From positions 15,238,062-15,302,061 of the forward strand of contig OY986973.1 of the NCBI GenBank assembly GCA_963920575.1: a DNA stretch of 64,000 nucleotides, in the 5' to 3' direction. Every line of letters starts with the position of its first letter. Position 1 is the first letter of the stretch. This document shows, in pieces, positions 41,183 to 52,892 of the stretch. Source of the stretch: Narthecium ossifragum (taxonomy: Eukaryota; Streptophyta; Magnoliopsida; Dioscoreales; Nartheciaceae). Below the pieces are notes generated by a model. The model was not told the DNA's origin. It ran no database searches and worked only from the letters and a program-made list of their open reading frames with translations. The translations under genes and the position numbers were made by a program.

Positions 41183-44005
41183 TGTCACGCCCCCGACCCA
41201 GAAAACCCATCCAGATCGAGCCGTGAGCCGCCTAATCCTGTTTACATCATCAATAGGTACACAAGCTTATAACTGCTATGAATTTAAACAATTTAGTCCT
41301 CAAGTTCATAAAAACAATTCGGTAGAATCTCCTTTATAATTATAGGATGGGAAACCTATACATTGTACGATTTTATAACTTCAACATCATTACATTCCTC
41401 AACATCTACATTAAAGAATATTACAACATTTTTCAATTACAATTGAATTAATAATCATACAATTCTGTTCTTGGATACATTAGATTATACATCATTGATT
41501 AAAACTGTAAATTAACTATAGAAGAACTCCTCGAAGCTCCAATTCATCGATCACCTCAAAATATCACGCCATCTTCTAGAAGAACACCTGAAAAAAGGAA
41601 CTGCATCGACCTGCATCGCCGATGCAGCCCAGGTAGGGTGAGCAACAATGTCCAATAGGGTTCTACTCTACATCGCATAGAAAGGAAGGGAAACTGCAAC
41701 TGTGTCGTTCTCCGCTTAAGTCTAAGGTATGCCAAGGGGCCCCATAACCCCGTCGATTCCTGAGGGCTCCTGTCCAGGTCCCATTCTCACCCAAGAACAA
41801 ATGAAGGGAAACAAAGACTGCGGGCTCCTGTCCAGGTACCACCATGCCATGTTGTATCATCTCTCGCAGGGGCACACAAGGCAGTGACATCGACAACCAT
41901 CCTTAGCACTTGTACTTAGAGATCCGACACGACCTCTACACCTCAAGTACAAGAATATCAAACATGGTCGACTATAATAATAACCTCAAATGATAGTAAA
42001 TATGATCATTCGATGACAATGACGTCCTAGTCCTCAACTAACCAAACCCCGGGCCTAGGGCTACTCGAGACCCCCGGATCGGCGATCGAACCCATCACCC
42101 ACACCTAACCTTAATGCTTCTAATGCATATAGTATGCATGAGCCTATTCAAGCAACAAGGCCTAGGTGTCTCTACATGCCCAATTATCAGTCAATTGTCC
42201 AACATGGTATAACATAGCTATATGGTAGATTTAACATTAAAGAACTAACATACGACATACATGGCATTCACGTATCCAAACCAAGCATAACCATTCAACA
42301 CACAGGGCACACCTTCGGCCCAATTAAATCTGAACATTCCCAAGGGGCATCACTCCCTTGGTTATCCCACAAATAAATAAAAATGGGCACACAGCCGGCC
42401 CTAGGCATAAACATAATATAAAAGTACGTAGTTGGTGCAATTACATGAGATCACTTGCATTGAATAGGGGAAGGAGCAAATGGCATTAAAGGATAGCAAC
42501 TAGCATCAATGGAAACAAATCTCATCCAACCTATAGTCATAGTCGATCAAGCCAGGTTAAAGTCTTATCCAAACCACCAAGCATGATAAACCTTGAAGCG
42601 TTAGCCAAACTAAAGATGCTTGACAAGAGGGAGTACCGAATCAGCTAATTGAACGCAATACAGGGGTTAGGTCCACTCCGAACAATTATACAAGGGCAAA
42701 TCAACATGAAACAAAGGGAATCCAAATAGAGAGGAAACAACATCTCAATTCAGCAAGCCACCATATGTATACCTTAGCTGCAAGAATAGAGCATGGCAGT
42801 AAGGGAAGAAACAGAGATCCAAAATTCGAGGGTAAGGGAAGACAGGGACACCCAAACATCTCCAACAACTCGATCAATCACAACCCCTAAAACAATCCAC
42901 GGCAGCCAAGAGAGAGCAGAAGACAACGCATACAGGGAAGAAGAATAACACCATGAAAGCTATGAACACAAAGTATCAAACACGAACAAACCACAAAAAA
43001 ACAGGGCAGATGCAACAATGCCAATTCGACAGCATCGAAATCCATGACATAGCATTGACAACCATCAAAACCAGAGGAAAGGGGGAAATCTCATCAATTC
43101 CCACCACTAATCCGTAGATACAAGTAATGGTAGCAAAGAGAAGCAAGGAGGAAGCCAGGGGAGAAAACATAGCATTGTATTCGAATTCCATCAAAATCCA
43201 GCAAGAATCAGAGAATGCAAGCAAAGCATTAGAGAGAAGAAGATAACCTCATAGAGATCCTAGGCTAGCATGTATCAACCCAAACCCTAGAGACCTAATC
43301 AAGGATTAGGGTACATTCCCTACTTTTCTTCTCTCTTCCAGCCATAGTCGCCGTCACCAAGCTCCCCACCTTCGAAGGGAGGAACCCAGCCGCCGCCGAT
43401 CGTGATATCCTCAAGTCACGAACGTCACCACCTCCCCTGGATGCTCCCATGAGACCCTCACCGCGATGCTCCTCGTCGTATGCCAGACCTCGCGGTGGCG
43501 ACCAAGCCCAAGCTTGCTGCCGCGCTCTCTCTCTCTCCCTGTGGTCGAGACGGACGCTCTCTTCTCTCTCGTCGATTGCGGGTCTCTCCTCTCTCTCCCC
43601 CGATCGGGCCGCCGCCTCTCTCTCTCACCTCTCCATCGCTCGGAACATGGGTCTCACATGAGAACAGGGCACTCAAACGGGTATATATATGATCACTGTG
43701 ATCATAGGTCCTGGCCGTCCATTCAACACGAGCTAATCACATCCCCTCAAATCCCGATCCATTCAATCGGACTCAAATCCTCCAATCTAAAGTACTCCTA
43801 ATGGTCTAATCAAGCACATACATCATTACAGGGCCGTGTGTGGGTAACGCGTGTGTGAAACCAACTCCACCAAAGGTAATTCTAAATTACCACCGGAGCC
43901 ACAACGATCAAAGGAGATCACAAAACAAGGCCAACCAGGCCAAACCAAACGAACCAGATCCTCGACCTAAGCGGTCGGACCAGGTTGGAGGTACGGGTCC
44001 TCACA
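41183..44005 (+). mobile_element. Solo LTR of a Tekay/Retand-type gypsy element
   Basis: A 2,823-bp LTR with ends TGTCACGCC...CCTCACA, flanked by a near-perfect 5-bp target duplication, CAAGT (41178-41182) and CCAGT (44006-44010), inside RT. It has no internal region, so the element was reduced to a solo LTR by LTR-LTR recombination. The 3' quarter (43.3-43.7 kb) is CT-rich and generates spurious open frames on both strands. It holds no gene. Confidence 0.88.
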
Positions 44006-44640
44006 CCAGTCTTGTTCACGAAGAAGAAAGATGGTACCATTCAACTTTGCATAGACTACAGGCGGCTCAACAGGGTGACGGTGAGGAATAGGTAGACGAC
44101 ATGTTCGACCAATTGCGAGGATCGTTGGTCTTTTCGAAGATAGACCTCCGCACAGGCTACCACCAGTTGAGAGCTCGGGATTGCGACATCCCGAAGACAG
44201 CTTTCAGGACTCGGTACGGCCTGTAAGAGTTCGTAGTGATGCCATTTGGGCTGACGAACTCACCACCGACGTTCATAGATCTGATGCAGAGGATCTTCCG
44301 GCCATTCCTGGATCAGTTCATGGTGGTGCTCATCGACGACATTCTTATTTACTCTCGATCAGAGGAGGAGCATGGGCGGCACTTGGCGACAGTGTTGCAA
44401 CTACTTCGAGAGAACCAGTTATTTGCCAAGGCTTCAAAGTGCGAGTTCTGGCTGGCACAGGTGGGATTATTTGGACACGTGGTGTCGGCAGCAGGAAATT
44501 CAGTCGACCTGGCCAAGGTCAAGGCAGTGGTACAGTGGCAGAGACCGAGGATAGTGTTCGACGTTGGAAGTTTCCTAGGCCTGGCGAGATACTACAGGAG
44601 GTTCATGAGGAACTTTTCCAGAGTTGCCTTGACCGATGAC
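44006..44640 (+). pseudogene. Tekay/Del reverse transcriptase, right of the solo LTR
   Basis: RT resumes with [20 protein letters not shown], then after a stop [39 protein letters not shown], the catalytic [28 protein letters not shown] and [14 protein letters not shown]. Apart from a stop near 44,090 and a frameshift near 44,640 the domain is well preserved. Confidence 0.9.
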
Positions 44641-45106
44641 CAAGTTGACACCGAAGGCCATCCCGTTCGAGTGGGATGATGCTTGTGAGCAAACCATTGT
44701 GGAGCTGAGGATGAGGTTGACCAGTGCGCCGGTGTTGATCGTTCCCGAGCAAGGTGTAGGTTACAGTGTCTACTATGACGCTAGCAGTGAGGGTTTGACA
44801 TGTGTCCTCAAGCAGGAGGGACACGTCGTTGCCTATGGTTCTCGTCAGCTGAAGAACCAAGAGATGAACTACCTGACCCATGACTTAGACCTCGCAGCCG
44901 TGGTCTTCGCACTGAAGACATGGCGGCATTACCTCTATGGCGAGAAGTTCTTAGTCTTCTCGGACCATAGGAGTTTGAGGTACGTTTTCACCCAACGTGA
45001 CCTCAACTTGATGCAGCGACGCTGGATGGAGCTACAGGAGGATTACGACTTTGAGTTGCATTATCACCCGGGTAAGGTACACGTCATAGCGGACGCACTG
45101 AGTTGA
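44636..45106 (+). pseudogene. Tekay/Del RNase H
   Basis: A 156-codon frame starting with [15 protein letters not shown] and containing [69 protein letters not shown] and [14 protein letters not shown]. It stops where the family continues towards integrase. The linker and zinc region (45,131-45,494) remain partly readable (EFHHSRFVVHPGGTKMYKD). Confidence 0.9.
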
Positions 45107-45494
45107 CAGGCAAGAGAAACCAGAGCAACAGTGCCAGGGTTATTAGTGCGACAGTGGCAGGCATTAGAGACAGTGGGCCAGTTGGGACTCAAGTTTGAGG
45201 ATCAGTGTTCTAGCAGCTTCCTCTACGCAGTGCAGAGAATGCCAACAGTTCTAGCCAGAGTGATAGAGGCGCAGCGCAGTGACGCAGAGCTCAAGGAGTT
45301 GCGTACATCAGCAGGCACGGAGGGCGCAAGCAGGGACTGTACAGTATCATCAGACAGAGGGCTACGATTCAGAGGCAGAGTAGCGGTTCTGATAGATCCA
45401 GTTCTGCAAGAGAATGTCCTATGAGAGTTTCATCACTCTCGTTTTGTAGTTCATCCCGGGGGCACCAAAATGTACAAGGATATGTAGCGGCAGT

Positions 45495-46939
45495 TGATCG
45501 CTTGCAAACGTGTCGTTTAATCCCATGCAAACTCAATCAAAAATAGAATTTATAAACCCTTATTCAAAATACTAAACTATGGGTAGAATAGTGATGAAAT
45601 ATGGGATCAAACCACAAGGAAAACTTTGATTACGAAGGAGAAACCATAATTAAATCTCGAAACTCTAAACCTAAAGTGAAAAGGATTGATTTGGGTTTTA
45701 GAAACTTATTAATTAAAACTAATTAAGAAAGCGATGTAGAAAGATTGAAATATATTAATGAGAGAAAACCTAGGGATTACTCAATCCACATTAGTTTCAC
45801 TTCCTGTATTCTCTAGTTATCCTCATGTTTTTTTATCTAGACATTATAGATTCACAGCTTCTTAAGCTTACATGAATCCCTAAAAGAAGGTGAGTGTTTT
45901 CCAAAGGCATATTTTATCTTCGATTAGCATAGATTGTCTTCAGGGTAACCTTAGCACAAGCTATCGTCACTAAGCATAAAATATCCCATTGGTTATTCAC
46001 AAACCACATAAAAAAACATCTTATATATCTCTACTATCAATCACCAAAATCAAGTAGGTCTAAAAATACGTCAACGAACTCTGTTCCCTCAACTCTTTTA
46101 TCATTAAAAATATATCTATAAGATCATGTCCAGAAAAAGAACCCAAGTATCAAACTAGAAAATACAAAGAAGATCTACTAAAGCTTCATGAGATCCCTAA
46201 GTACAGAAATTAGCCACTCATCTTTGTGATGAAAGCCATAGATTCGATGAAGAACGATTGGGATCAACGCCGCGGCTAGGTCTTCTCCAGAAAATCTTCC
46301 AAACCCTAAGTCTCTCTTTTCTCTCTATGGGGACCTCCAATTTTCGGCCAGCAAACACCTTCTTATAGGTGTATTCCCGGAATTAGGGTTATGGCTAAGT
46401 TGGACTCCTACTACAACTCGGATTCCTTAGATTAATTCCTGGTTGTCCTATTCTCGTCGCAACTGGATCCAATCAAGCCGGAATTTGGAAATGTGATCAA
46501 CATGAAAGATGTAGATTAGTAAGTATTCTGTGCTAGTTCGAAGATTTGACATTATTTGAACTTATCTGGAATAATTGGTGAATATTCTCCTGAACGTCGA
46601 AGGACCAGTTTCCCAGCATCTGTTTATCTTCATAGTCTTCAACACTGGTATTAATTTGTCGGGAGTCTCGTAAAGTTTTCAACATGAAAGTTGTTCTTCT
46701 TGATGTCTTCTAGCGGTCCTCCAAATTTTAGGAATTTAGAATTTATTTGCAGAATGTGACGAATTGTTTTCTAACTGACAGCGGAGCGGCGTAATTTCCA
46801 CATATTAGTCTTTTTCTGTATTTTCTAACTTGAATCTTCATTAAACCTGAAATCAACTAACAAACTATCAAATACAAACACTCTTGGGTTAACAAATGTA
46901 AATGAAGGAGTTTATGTATGAATATTTAGTGACTCATCA
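45495..46939 (-). repeat. F3 copy 3, complete 3' LTR
   Basis: 1,445-bp LTR; plus-strand ends TGATCGCTTG and ACTCATCA. It interrupts the Tekay integrase directly after GGCAGT. The polypurine tract (AAGTTGGGGGTTG on the minus strand) lies just beyond 46,939. No GATCGATC array is present, unlike the B and C LTRs. This is the reference LTR for the F3 family. Confidence 0.85.
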
Positions 46940-48528
46940 CAACCCCCAACTTACACTTTGCTAGTCCTCGACCAAAGAAAATATAAAAGAAAGTAATAAA
47001 TCTAACTAGCTACTTTCGTAGGTCTCACGATTGCACTTAGCACGTGCAACAAGCCTTTAAACCCCTGGGTTGCCCCAGTGGAGGAGTTATAGTCTCCTAA
47101 GGGTTTTCAGGGATGACACCCACAAACATCTATACATTCCCTTGAATATATCATTAGAAATCAATCACAATACTCATCAACTCTAATGCATGAAATGGAA
47201 ATATTATCCACGAATATACCCTTCAACTCATAGTCACATAAAAATATAGTAAATCAAAACATGTCATAACATATTTCCAACACTTTAACATATTTAATCA
47301 TGACTAAAAATAACATCGACGCTCCTGTGTGTGAATAGGATTCCACATGTTTCAGAGCAACAATTATATCCAAACACTTCAACCGTTCAAGATCACAATC
47401 ATAGCCAAGCACATATCTTCCACTTATCACATAACAATATCTGGCTTTTCTTTTCTTTTCTTTTCTTTTTCTTTTAGTTTTTTTTCAGAAATTTCAACCG
47501 TTTTACTCGAATAGCACACCTTGTTAGGCACCTTGCCCGGCTACTAAGTATGAAACCCTTCTTTTTTTTCTTTAGGAATCTCAACCGTTTTACGCGAACA
47601 CCACGCTGGTTAGGCACAATGCCCGGTTACTAAGTTGAAAATCCATTTTTTTTCGCATACTCAAATAATTGCATGTGTTCATGTATTTTCTGTGCCATGA
47701 CATAGAATTGTAAATCTATCCTAATATCACACTTAGAATCTAGTATCAACCCTTTAACATGTGAAAGTGAATATGTGTATTAGGATATGTCAAATTATCC
47801 TTAAATCATAGTAAAAGTGTTAAAGTATAGAAATAGTGTCATGCATAGCAAAAATTTACTATCCCTTATACGACATACAAGTCTCAGAATAATTCAAAAG
47901 ATAAATTTCTAAAATGAGCATCTTTGCCAAATCATATCATAATTTCATCCTTTTGACATATTTCAAGGGATGTATAATAATAAGAATTAAATTCCTAGAA
48001 TTTACCCCCCAACTTGAATGTAATTGTTCTCAATTACACTAAGTCATAAAAATAAAGCAAGGAAAAATGGTAGAGATCACCATAATATCGGGACATATGT
48101 AGTTGACTCGCAGGTAAGATGGTCACCACACCGCCCACAAGAAGAATACGTCGCCATTGAATAAATTCATGATTGAGCTATATAAGATTTGCATAATTCG
48201 CCCCTTAATGAGTTCCAAAGGGATACCTACCATAAAAGATACATTTCCTAAAGATCAAATAATAGAATGAAAAATATAGCCAAAGAAAAGCTGAAAGGTA
48301 TAAAGGAAACAATTGGCAGAAGATCCTTTGTATTTATTGAGCATAAAACTGTGATGATCTAACATCTACATGAATCAAAATAAAAGATATAAAATATAAT
48401 CGAAAAGAAAAATAAAAACTCACTACACTAGCATCTCTATAGCAAACCATTTCACCACGATAAAAGAAAACCTAGAAAAGCAATCAACCACTAAGATAGT
48501 CCTAAAGAAACGAAATCAGCAAAACTCC

Positions 48529-49350
48529 TCATTCATCATCCATCTCATCCTCGTTGTGTTCGTCTTCAGAGTCATAGTCACTAGGCATCGGGGTCGGTGG
48601 ACGGTCAGGGTCCGATGCATATGGTGAATCAGGAGGCGTCAGAAGAGCAGGATCAATGAGAGAACGTGGAGGCACGACCAGCTTTGAACCGCCGAGACTC
48701 TCGAAGGATACCCATGGATCATCAAGGTCTAGAGCATGCTGAATATCATAAACAATGCAGGCAAACAAATCCGTTGGTGGTAATGGCCCGTAGAACTCAA
48801 CACCGGTGGGATAGGCATCAGAGTAATCAACAAGTGCAGCGGATTCAAAAATAACTATAGGTGGAAAACATAAGACCGTTGGTGGCGATGGTGGCGTCGG
48901 GGAATCGGCAGTACTCATGGAGTCATCGTCGGAGGAGAACCACGACGCCTGTGACAGTGGAGATCCAGGTGCGAAGTCAGACATCAAGGAGTGGGGCGGA
49001 CTCACATCAGAAGGGCAGGAGGATTGGCTCGATCGAGACATATCGAAGTTTAGTGATCTGGCTCGTCCTGACGAGGTCGCGATGCATGTCTGCGAAGAAG
49101 TAAGCGAAAACTTGTCGCAGGGCACGGTAGAGGAATAGAGTGAAGCTTGAGCGGAACTGCAAAACACACTAGTAACGGAAGAGAAGATGCCGAGGAGAGT
49201 AAAGGAAGACACCAGAAAGTTGGACGAGGAACGTAGTGAGGAAGGCGGTGGTCTGGGTGGTAGAAGAGCTGATCGATGATGATCGGAGGGGAGGGAAATG
49301 AAAGAACAGAGCAGGAAGGAAGGAAGATCGACAGAGAGATCAAAGTGCAA
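48529..49350 (-). CDS. ORF of 273 codons in the env position of an Athila-like element
   Basis: I do not recognise the family. The frame lies between the integrase and the 3' LTR on the same strand, where Athila elements carry an env-like gene. The N-terminal 60 residues are Ser/Leu/Pro-rich with modest hydrophobic patches. The middle holds PTPPSPPTVLCFPPIVIFES, then a globular-looking part (GVEFYGPLPPTDLFACIVYD, LDDPWVSFESLGGSKLVV). The C-terminus is Pro-rich (LLTPPDSPY, PPTPMPSDY) and ends in a strongly acidic tail (SEDEHNEDEMDDE). No clear transmembrane segment is seen, so an envelope role is not supported. A TATA-like box (CTATTTAAA) lies about 35 bp upstream of the ATG. The other F3 copies carry different sequence here. 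It could be a captured host gene. Confidence 0.5.
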   Translation of the reverse strand: MHFDLSVDLPSFLLCSFISLPSDHHRSALLPPRPPPSSLRSSSNFLVSSFTLLGIFSSVTSVFCSSAQASLYSSTVPCDKFSLTSSQTCIATSSGRARSLNFDMSRSSQSSCPSDVSPPHSLMSDFAPGSPLSQASWFSSDDDSMSTADSPTPPSPPTVLCFPPIVIFESAALVDYSDAYPTGVEFYGPLPPTDLFACIVYDIQHALDLDDPWVSFESLGGSKLVVPPRSLIDPALLTPPDSPYASDPDRPPTPMPSDYDSEDEHNEDEMDDE

Positions 49351-49380
49351 GAGATGAGATAGGAAGTCATGAACGTGCGG

Positions 49381-49393
49381 GTTTAAATAGAGG
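49381..49393 (-). promoter_or_regulatory. TATA-like box upstream of the 273-codon ORF
   Basis: Minus strand CCTCTATTTAAAC, about 35 bp before the ORF's ATG. The leader would be very short. An upstream out-of-frame ATG is at 49,370. Confidence 0.5.
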
Positions 49394-49469
49394 ATGAACT
49401 AAAATTTGATTTAGAGTAGGAAAACGAGTAGGAGTAGGATGAAATCCGATTGTAGAACCGCTCGAGCAG

Positions 49470-49745
49470 AAAAATTGTTATTGGCGGTCGATCTGACGGT
49501 CGACCGTGTGAAGAACAAATAAGCTGGCGGTCGATGTGACAGTCGATCGACTGATCAACTGTGGATGAAAACATTTGGTCGTGGGGGCGACGGTCGATCG
49601 TTGCATCGACCCTGAGAAGCCTTTTTTTTTACAGAGCCTCACGGAGGATGCAACGGTCGACGTGACGGTCGACTGTGAGGTGCGTGATTTAGTGGAGGCA
49701 GGACGATTGATCCGACGGTCGATGGGACGGTCGACCGTCTCAAAA
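49470..49745. promoter_or_regulatory. GGTCGA palindrome array upstream of the 273-codon ORF
   Basis: Repeated CGGTCGAT, CGGTCGACCGT and TCGATCG words, many in GACGGTCGA form, lie 90-350 bp upstream of the TATA-like box on the minus strand. It has the same motif type as the SIRE-like LTR arrays at 12.9 and 50.35 kb. Confidence 0.75.
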
Positions 49746-49956
49746 AAATTTAATTTTTCTAGATATGATGATTATTAGAGGAAAATAACAGAAAAATATA
49801 GGAAAATCGGATAAATCAAGGAAAAATCAGAAAAATCATGGGGAAAAATCCTAAAAATCAAAGAAATTTCTAAAAAACTAAGAAGAAATCATAAAACTGG
49901 GTTGCCTCCCAGGAAGCGCGTAATTTGACGTCTTTCGCTAGACGAGCTTAAAAAGG

Positions 49957-50251
49957 TCAGTTATAGCTTGGGTCCGTCAATTCGACAGACTCAATAACAT
50001 CGCTGTGAGCAATGTCCTCTACATAGTGTTTTAATCTATGACCATTAACAGTGAAAATTTCATTCGTGTGTGGATGTCGACTCTCTATAGCACCATGTGT
50101 AAATACTTTATTTATAATAAAAGGTCCAGTCCATCTAGATAGTAATTTTCCAGGGGAAAGACGTAATTTAGCATTGAAAAACCAAACTTTTTGCCCAACT
50201 TCAAAACCAAACTTCTTATTCCAGTGTAATATGTTGATCCTAGCCTTGCTT
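49957..50251 (-). pseudogene. Athila-type integrase C-terminal end
   Basis: An uninterrupted frame of 97 sense codons and a stop, ending at TGA 49957-49959: HWNKKFGFEVGQKVWFFNAK, LRLSPGKLLSRWTGPF, VFTHGAIESRHP, FTVNGHRLKHYVEDI. This is the SH3-like GPF/GQ region at the end of Athila-lineage integrases. The upstream catalytic core is missing because the SIRE-like LTR was inserted at 50,252. Confidence 0.88.
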
Positions 50252-51235
50252 TGATGGTGTCAATATGTGTAATGATGATAAACAATGATTTAATATTTAT
50301 ATCCCTTAATTTGGAAATCATTAAATTCAATATTTAGATGTTTTTGTACTCGTGGTCGATACGGCGGTTGATGCATGGATCGACCGTGGAGACTTGCCGT
50401 TGATGCACGGATCAACTACGGAGATTGGCGGATCAACCGCGGAGACTGGCGGGCAATGCATCGATCGACCGCGGACTATATGACTTTTTTTTGAAGAAGC
50501 GACGGTCGAACGGAGCATCAACCCTGAAGCATGCTTTTCACGACAGATACTCATGGTCGATGGGACGGTTAATCGCGGCGCCTGAAGGTTGATGTGACGG
50601 ATGATCTAAGGTATATTTTGAGCGCAATGGTCGATATGGCGGACGATACGACGGTCGATCGGCAGTCAGAAATATAGCCGTTAGAAAGCCGTTAGAGAAG
50701 AGCAAAATAGCCATTGGGAGCTATTTTGGAAGGCTTGGAAGCTCAAGTATAATAGAGAATATGCAGGAAACTTGCAGTAGGACCAAGGGGATTATTGGTG
50801 TATATTTTAGCAAGTTTATTTTTCATTTTCATCTTACTCAAGAGCTTAACTTTTGTAAAACTACTTCAAGTTATGAAGTAGACTTTGAGATCCAATAGTG
50901 ATTTGGAGGCTACCCAAGAGGTCTTGGTAAAGTGTTGTAAGGTTGTCATGAAAGCTTGGTGGAAACCTTGTAAAGGGGATTTGCACATAGTGGAACCTCA
51001 AGGAGGGCCCTTGAGTGAAGCGGACGTAAACTAAGAGTTGGGTTGAACCACTCTAAATTGGTGCACTCTCTCTAACTCCCATCTCACCATTTACTTGCTT
51101 GTTTAATTTATTTTTCATCCCATTTACAAGCATTCTAGAATCTTAGACTCCCCTTATCTAGGTTTTCCATTTATCGAGTTTTTCGAATAGAGTCCAATTC
51201 AACCCCCCTCCTTGGACTCTCATAATCGATGTTTT
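50252..51235 (+). mobile_element. SIRE-like Copia LTR, plus strand
   Basis: Starts TGATGGTGTCAATATG and is the sister of the minus-strand LTR at 12,596-13,380. It contains the degenerate TCGA array, a TATA-like box (AGTATAATAGAG near 50,744) and a 3' part ending around CAACCCCCCTCCTTGGACTC. The exact 3' end is unclear and no primer-binding site is recognised after it, so this may be a solo or partial LTR. Confidence 0.65.
50345..50665. promoter_or_regulatory. Degenerate TCGA palindrome array in SIRE-like LTR
   Basis: Many GGTCGAT, TCGACCG and decayed forms such as GGTTGATG and ATCAACCG. The C-to-T and G-to-A differences from the cleaner array at 12.9-13.3 kb look like CpG decay. It lies 80-400 bp upstream of the TATA-like box. 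Confidence 0.75.
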
Positions 51236-51315
51236 ATGAACATCTAGGCTTTTGCGTTTTGCCAATCGATTTGATTTCTATCGTCGTTTTGTCGGTGTTT
51301 CAGCTGAAACAAGCC

Positions 51316-51540
51316 AGATCTGATATTTTTCAATTGAAATCTTGATTTTTGGCGCCTTTGGATTTCTGAGATTGTATTCTACCTCCCCTCAAAATTTGAT
51401 TGAATTCCAACTAGTTTTGATAGGCTAAGATCTGATATTTTGCCATTGGAATCTTGATTTTTTGGCGCCGTTGGATTTCTGACATTGTATTCTACCTCCC
51501 CTCAAAATGTGATTGAATTCCAATTAGTTTTGATAGGCTA
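51316..51540 (+). repeat. Tandem duplication, 112-113-bp unit
   Basis: Two adjacent copies (51316-51427 and 51428-51540) that start AGATCTGATATTTT and end AGTTTTGATAGGCTA, about 92% alike by eye. Non-coding. Confidence 0.92.
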
Positions 51541-51544
51541 AATT

Positions 51545-52000
51545 CCATAAATTGCTTAATTATACCTTGTACATACCCCTTATATCTATTAGACCCGTAT
51601 GTAGGGTCGAGCCCTATGAATAAGGGATGTTGTTAACCGAGGCGTGAGGACTATCGGGAATGTGTAGAATAAATGGGTCGAAGGTGTGCCCTGTATATTT
51701 TTATTTATGCGGTTACTTATCTGTTTGTTGTTTGGTCGTCGGCATTGCGTTGAAAGTGATATTTTAGTTATACTTCACGCCATCGCCGTACTTAAAGAAG
51801 CAGGGGTATATAAGCTTCATAGTACTTATATTTTAAATCGGTGGTGAAAAGATATTACCCGACACTACATCAAAATGAAAGCTAGTTGCGGTGAATTAGG
51901 TACAAGTTCAACTACCAAGAGGATTGACTAGCTAAATAGCGAGTGGTACGAGGTTGTTGAGATCGCATTTGAATCAAAGGTTAATTATAATATGGTGGTG
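51545..52000. other. Unassigned sequence, partly Tekay-LTR-like
   Basis: Near 51,590-51,720 the minus strand reads ACAGGGCACACCTTCG and similar words that also occur in the solo LTR near 42,300, suggesting a minus-strand LTR scrap. I see no gene. Confidence 0.4.
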
Positions 52001-52002
52001 GC

Positions 52003-52242
52003 TTGTTTGGTTTGCATGAGTTGAAGAACAAGTTGCACATCAACAACACTTCAGGAGGTCGTCGTTCGCCCATTCTCAATGATATGCCCATGGGTGCTAA
52101 CAATGTCATAGATGGAGTAATTACACCAGGTGTGATGGAGACTACCTACGAGAACCCTTCACCAGTGACTCGGAAGGGTTGGCCGCTGACTAGGAGGTAT
52201 GAGTTAAAAGTAGATAAGGCAGTCAACAAAGCGAGGCAATAG
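52003..52242 (+). CDS. Small open frame, unknown
   Basis: Seventy-nine codons (first codon TTG) with unbiased, protein-like composition: LHELKNKLHINNTSGGRR, GVITPGVMETTYENPSP, TRKGWPLTRRYELKVDKAV. I do not recognise a family. A second plausible stretch (EQEQTACLDTDPNQ, VDEYIQPVVPTT) lies near 52,340-52,470 in the same direction. They could be exons of one gene or of a DNA transposon. Confidence 0.3.
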   Translation: MFGLHELKNKLHINNTSGGRRSPILNDMPMGANNVIDGVITPGVMETTYENPSPVTRKGWPLTRRYELKVDKAVNKARQ

Positions 52243-52892
52243 AAGTACAAGTAAAAGGTACTATGTGTAGCCTAAGTTGTATAATTAAGATATTAATTTG
52301 TATTTGGAAACTAATGAGTAAACTCTAATCGTGGAGCAGGAGCAAACTGCGTGCTTGGACACGGACCCAAATCAAGGTAGAAAAGTCAATATTAGTAAGG
52401 ATACGAATGTTGACGAATACATACAACCGGTCGTGCCTACTACCCAAGAAAGTATAAATGTATTGTAATCCATTCGATTCATTTGTTTGAGATGTATCAA
52501 ATATGTACTTTCATTATGATTTATGTTTCCTTTACGGTGCCATCATGCTTGTCAAAATAGGTTGTGGGTGAGACGCTAGACACACAACGGAACAATGCGG
52601 TAACAACCTCATACCTGCACAACTATGACTACATGGGGATGAATACCTTTGTGAGTATAATAAACATCTTTCGTATACTTTTTACAAATCTTTACCTCAT
52701 GTACTAATCATCTTCGGGGAGGGGGGGACCAGTGGATGGCACATATATTTAGCCAGCCTACAGTAGTATGTGGTTAGGCACATATGTTCTTGAGTTTTAT
52801 CTGTAACTTATTTGAATGTTGCTTCTTAATGATTTGATGTTGTTGTTAGTCTCTAATCATCTCTAGGGCCATTTTATGCTTATAACTGCTAG

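Larger units (their letters stand above)
38224..45494 (+). mobile_element. Tekay/Del-type chromovirus, broken and multiply interrupted
   Basis: Plus-strand order is primer-binding site, gag, zinc knuckle, protease, RT, RNase H and integrase N-terminus, all of the Tekay/Del chromovirus type. Two insertions (39,068-39,885 and a solo LTR at 41,183-44,005), many stops and frameshifts, and truncation by F3 copy 3 at 45,495 leave it inactive. Its own LTRs are not identifiable; the LTR before it is of B type. Confidence 0.88.
46940..50251 (-). mobile_element. F3 copy 3 (Athila-like), internal 3' half
   Basis: From 46,940 to about 48,430 is AT-rich non-coding sequence. A 273-codon ORF in the env position and its upstream array fill 48,529-49,760. 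Then come the end-of-pol phrase (GGGTTGCCTCCCAGGAAGCG near 49,897) and the integrase C-terminus. The rest of pol, gag, leader and 5' LTR are missing: a SIRE-like LTR begins at 50,252. Confidence 0.82.

Noticed and set aside
43449..43801. Ser/Arg-rich frames near 43.5 kb
   Set aside because: They lie in the CT-rich 3' part of the solo LTR and have no family resemblance.
48529..49350. Naming the 273-codon ORF an envelope protein
   Set aside because: The position fits, but no signal peptide, transmembrane anchor or cleavage motif is convincing and the tail is acidic.
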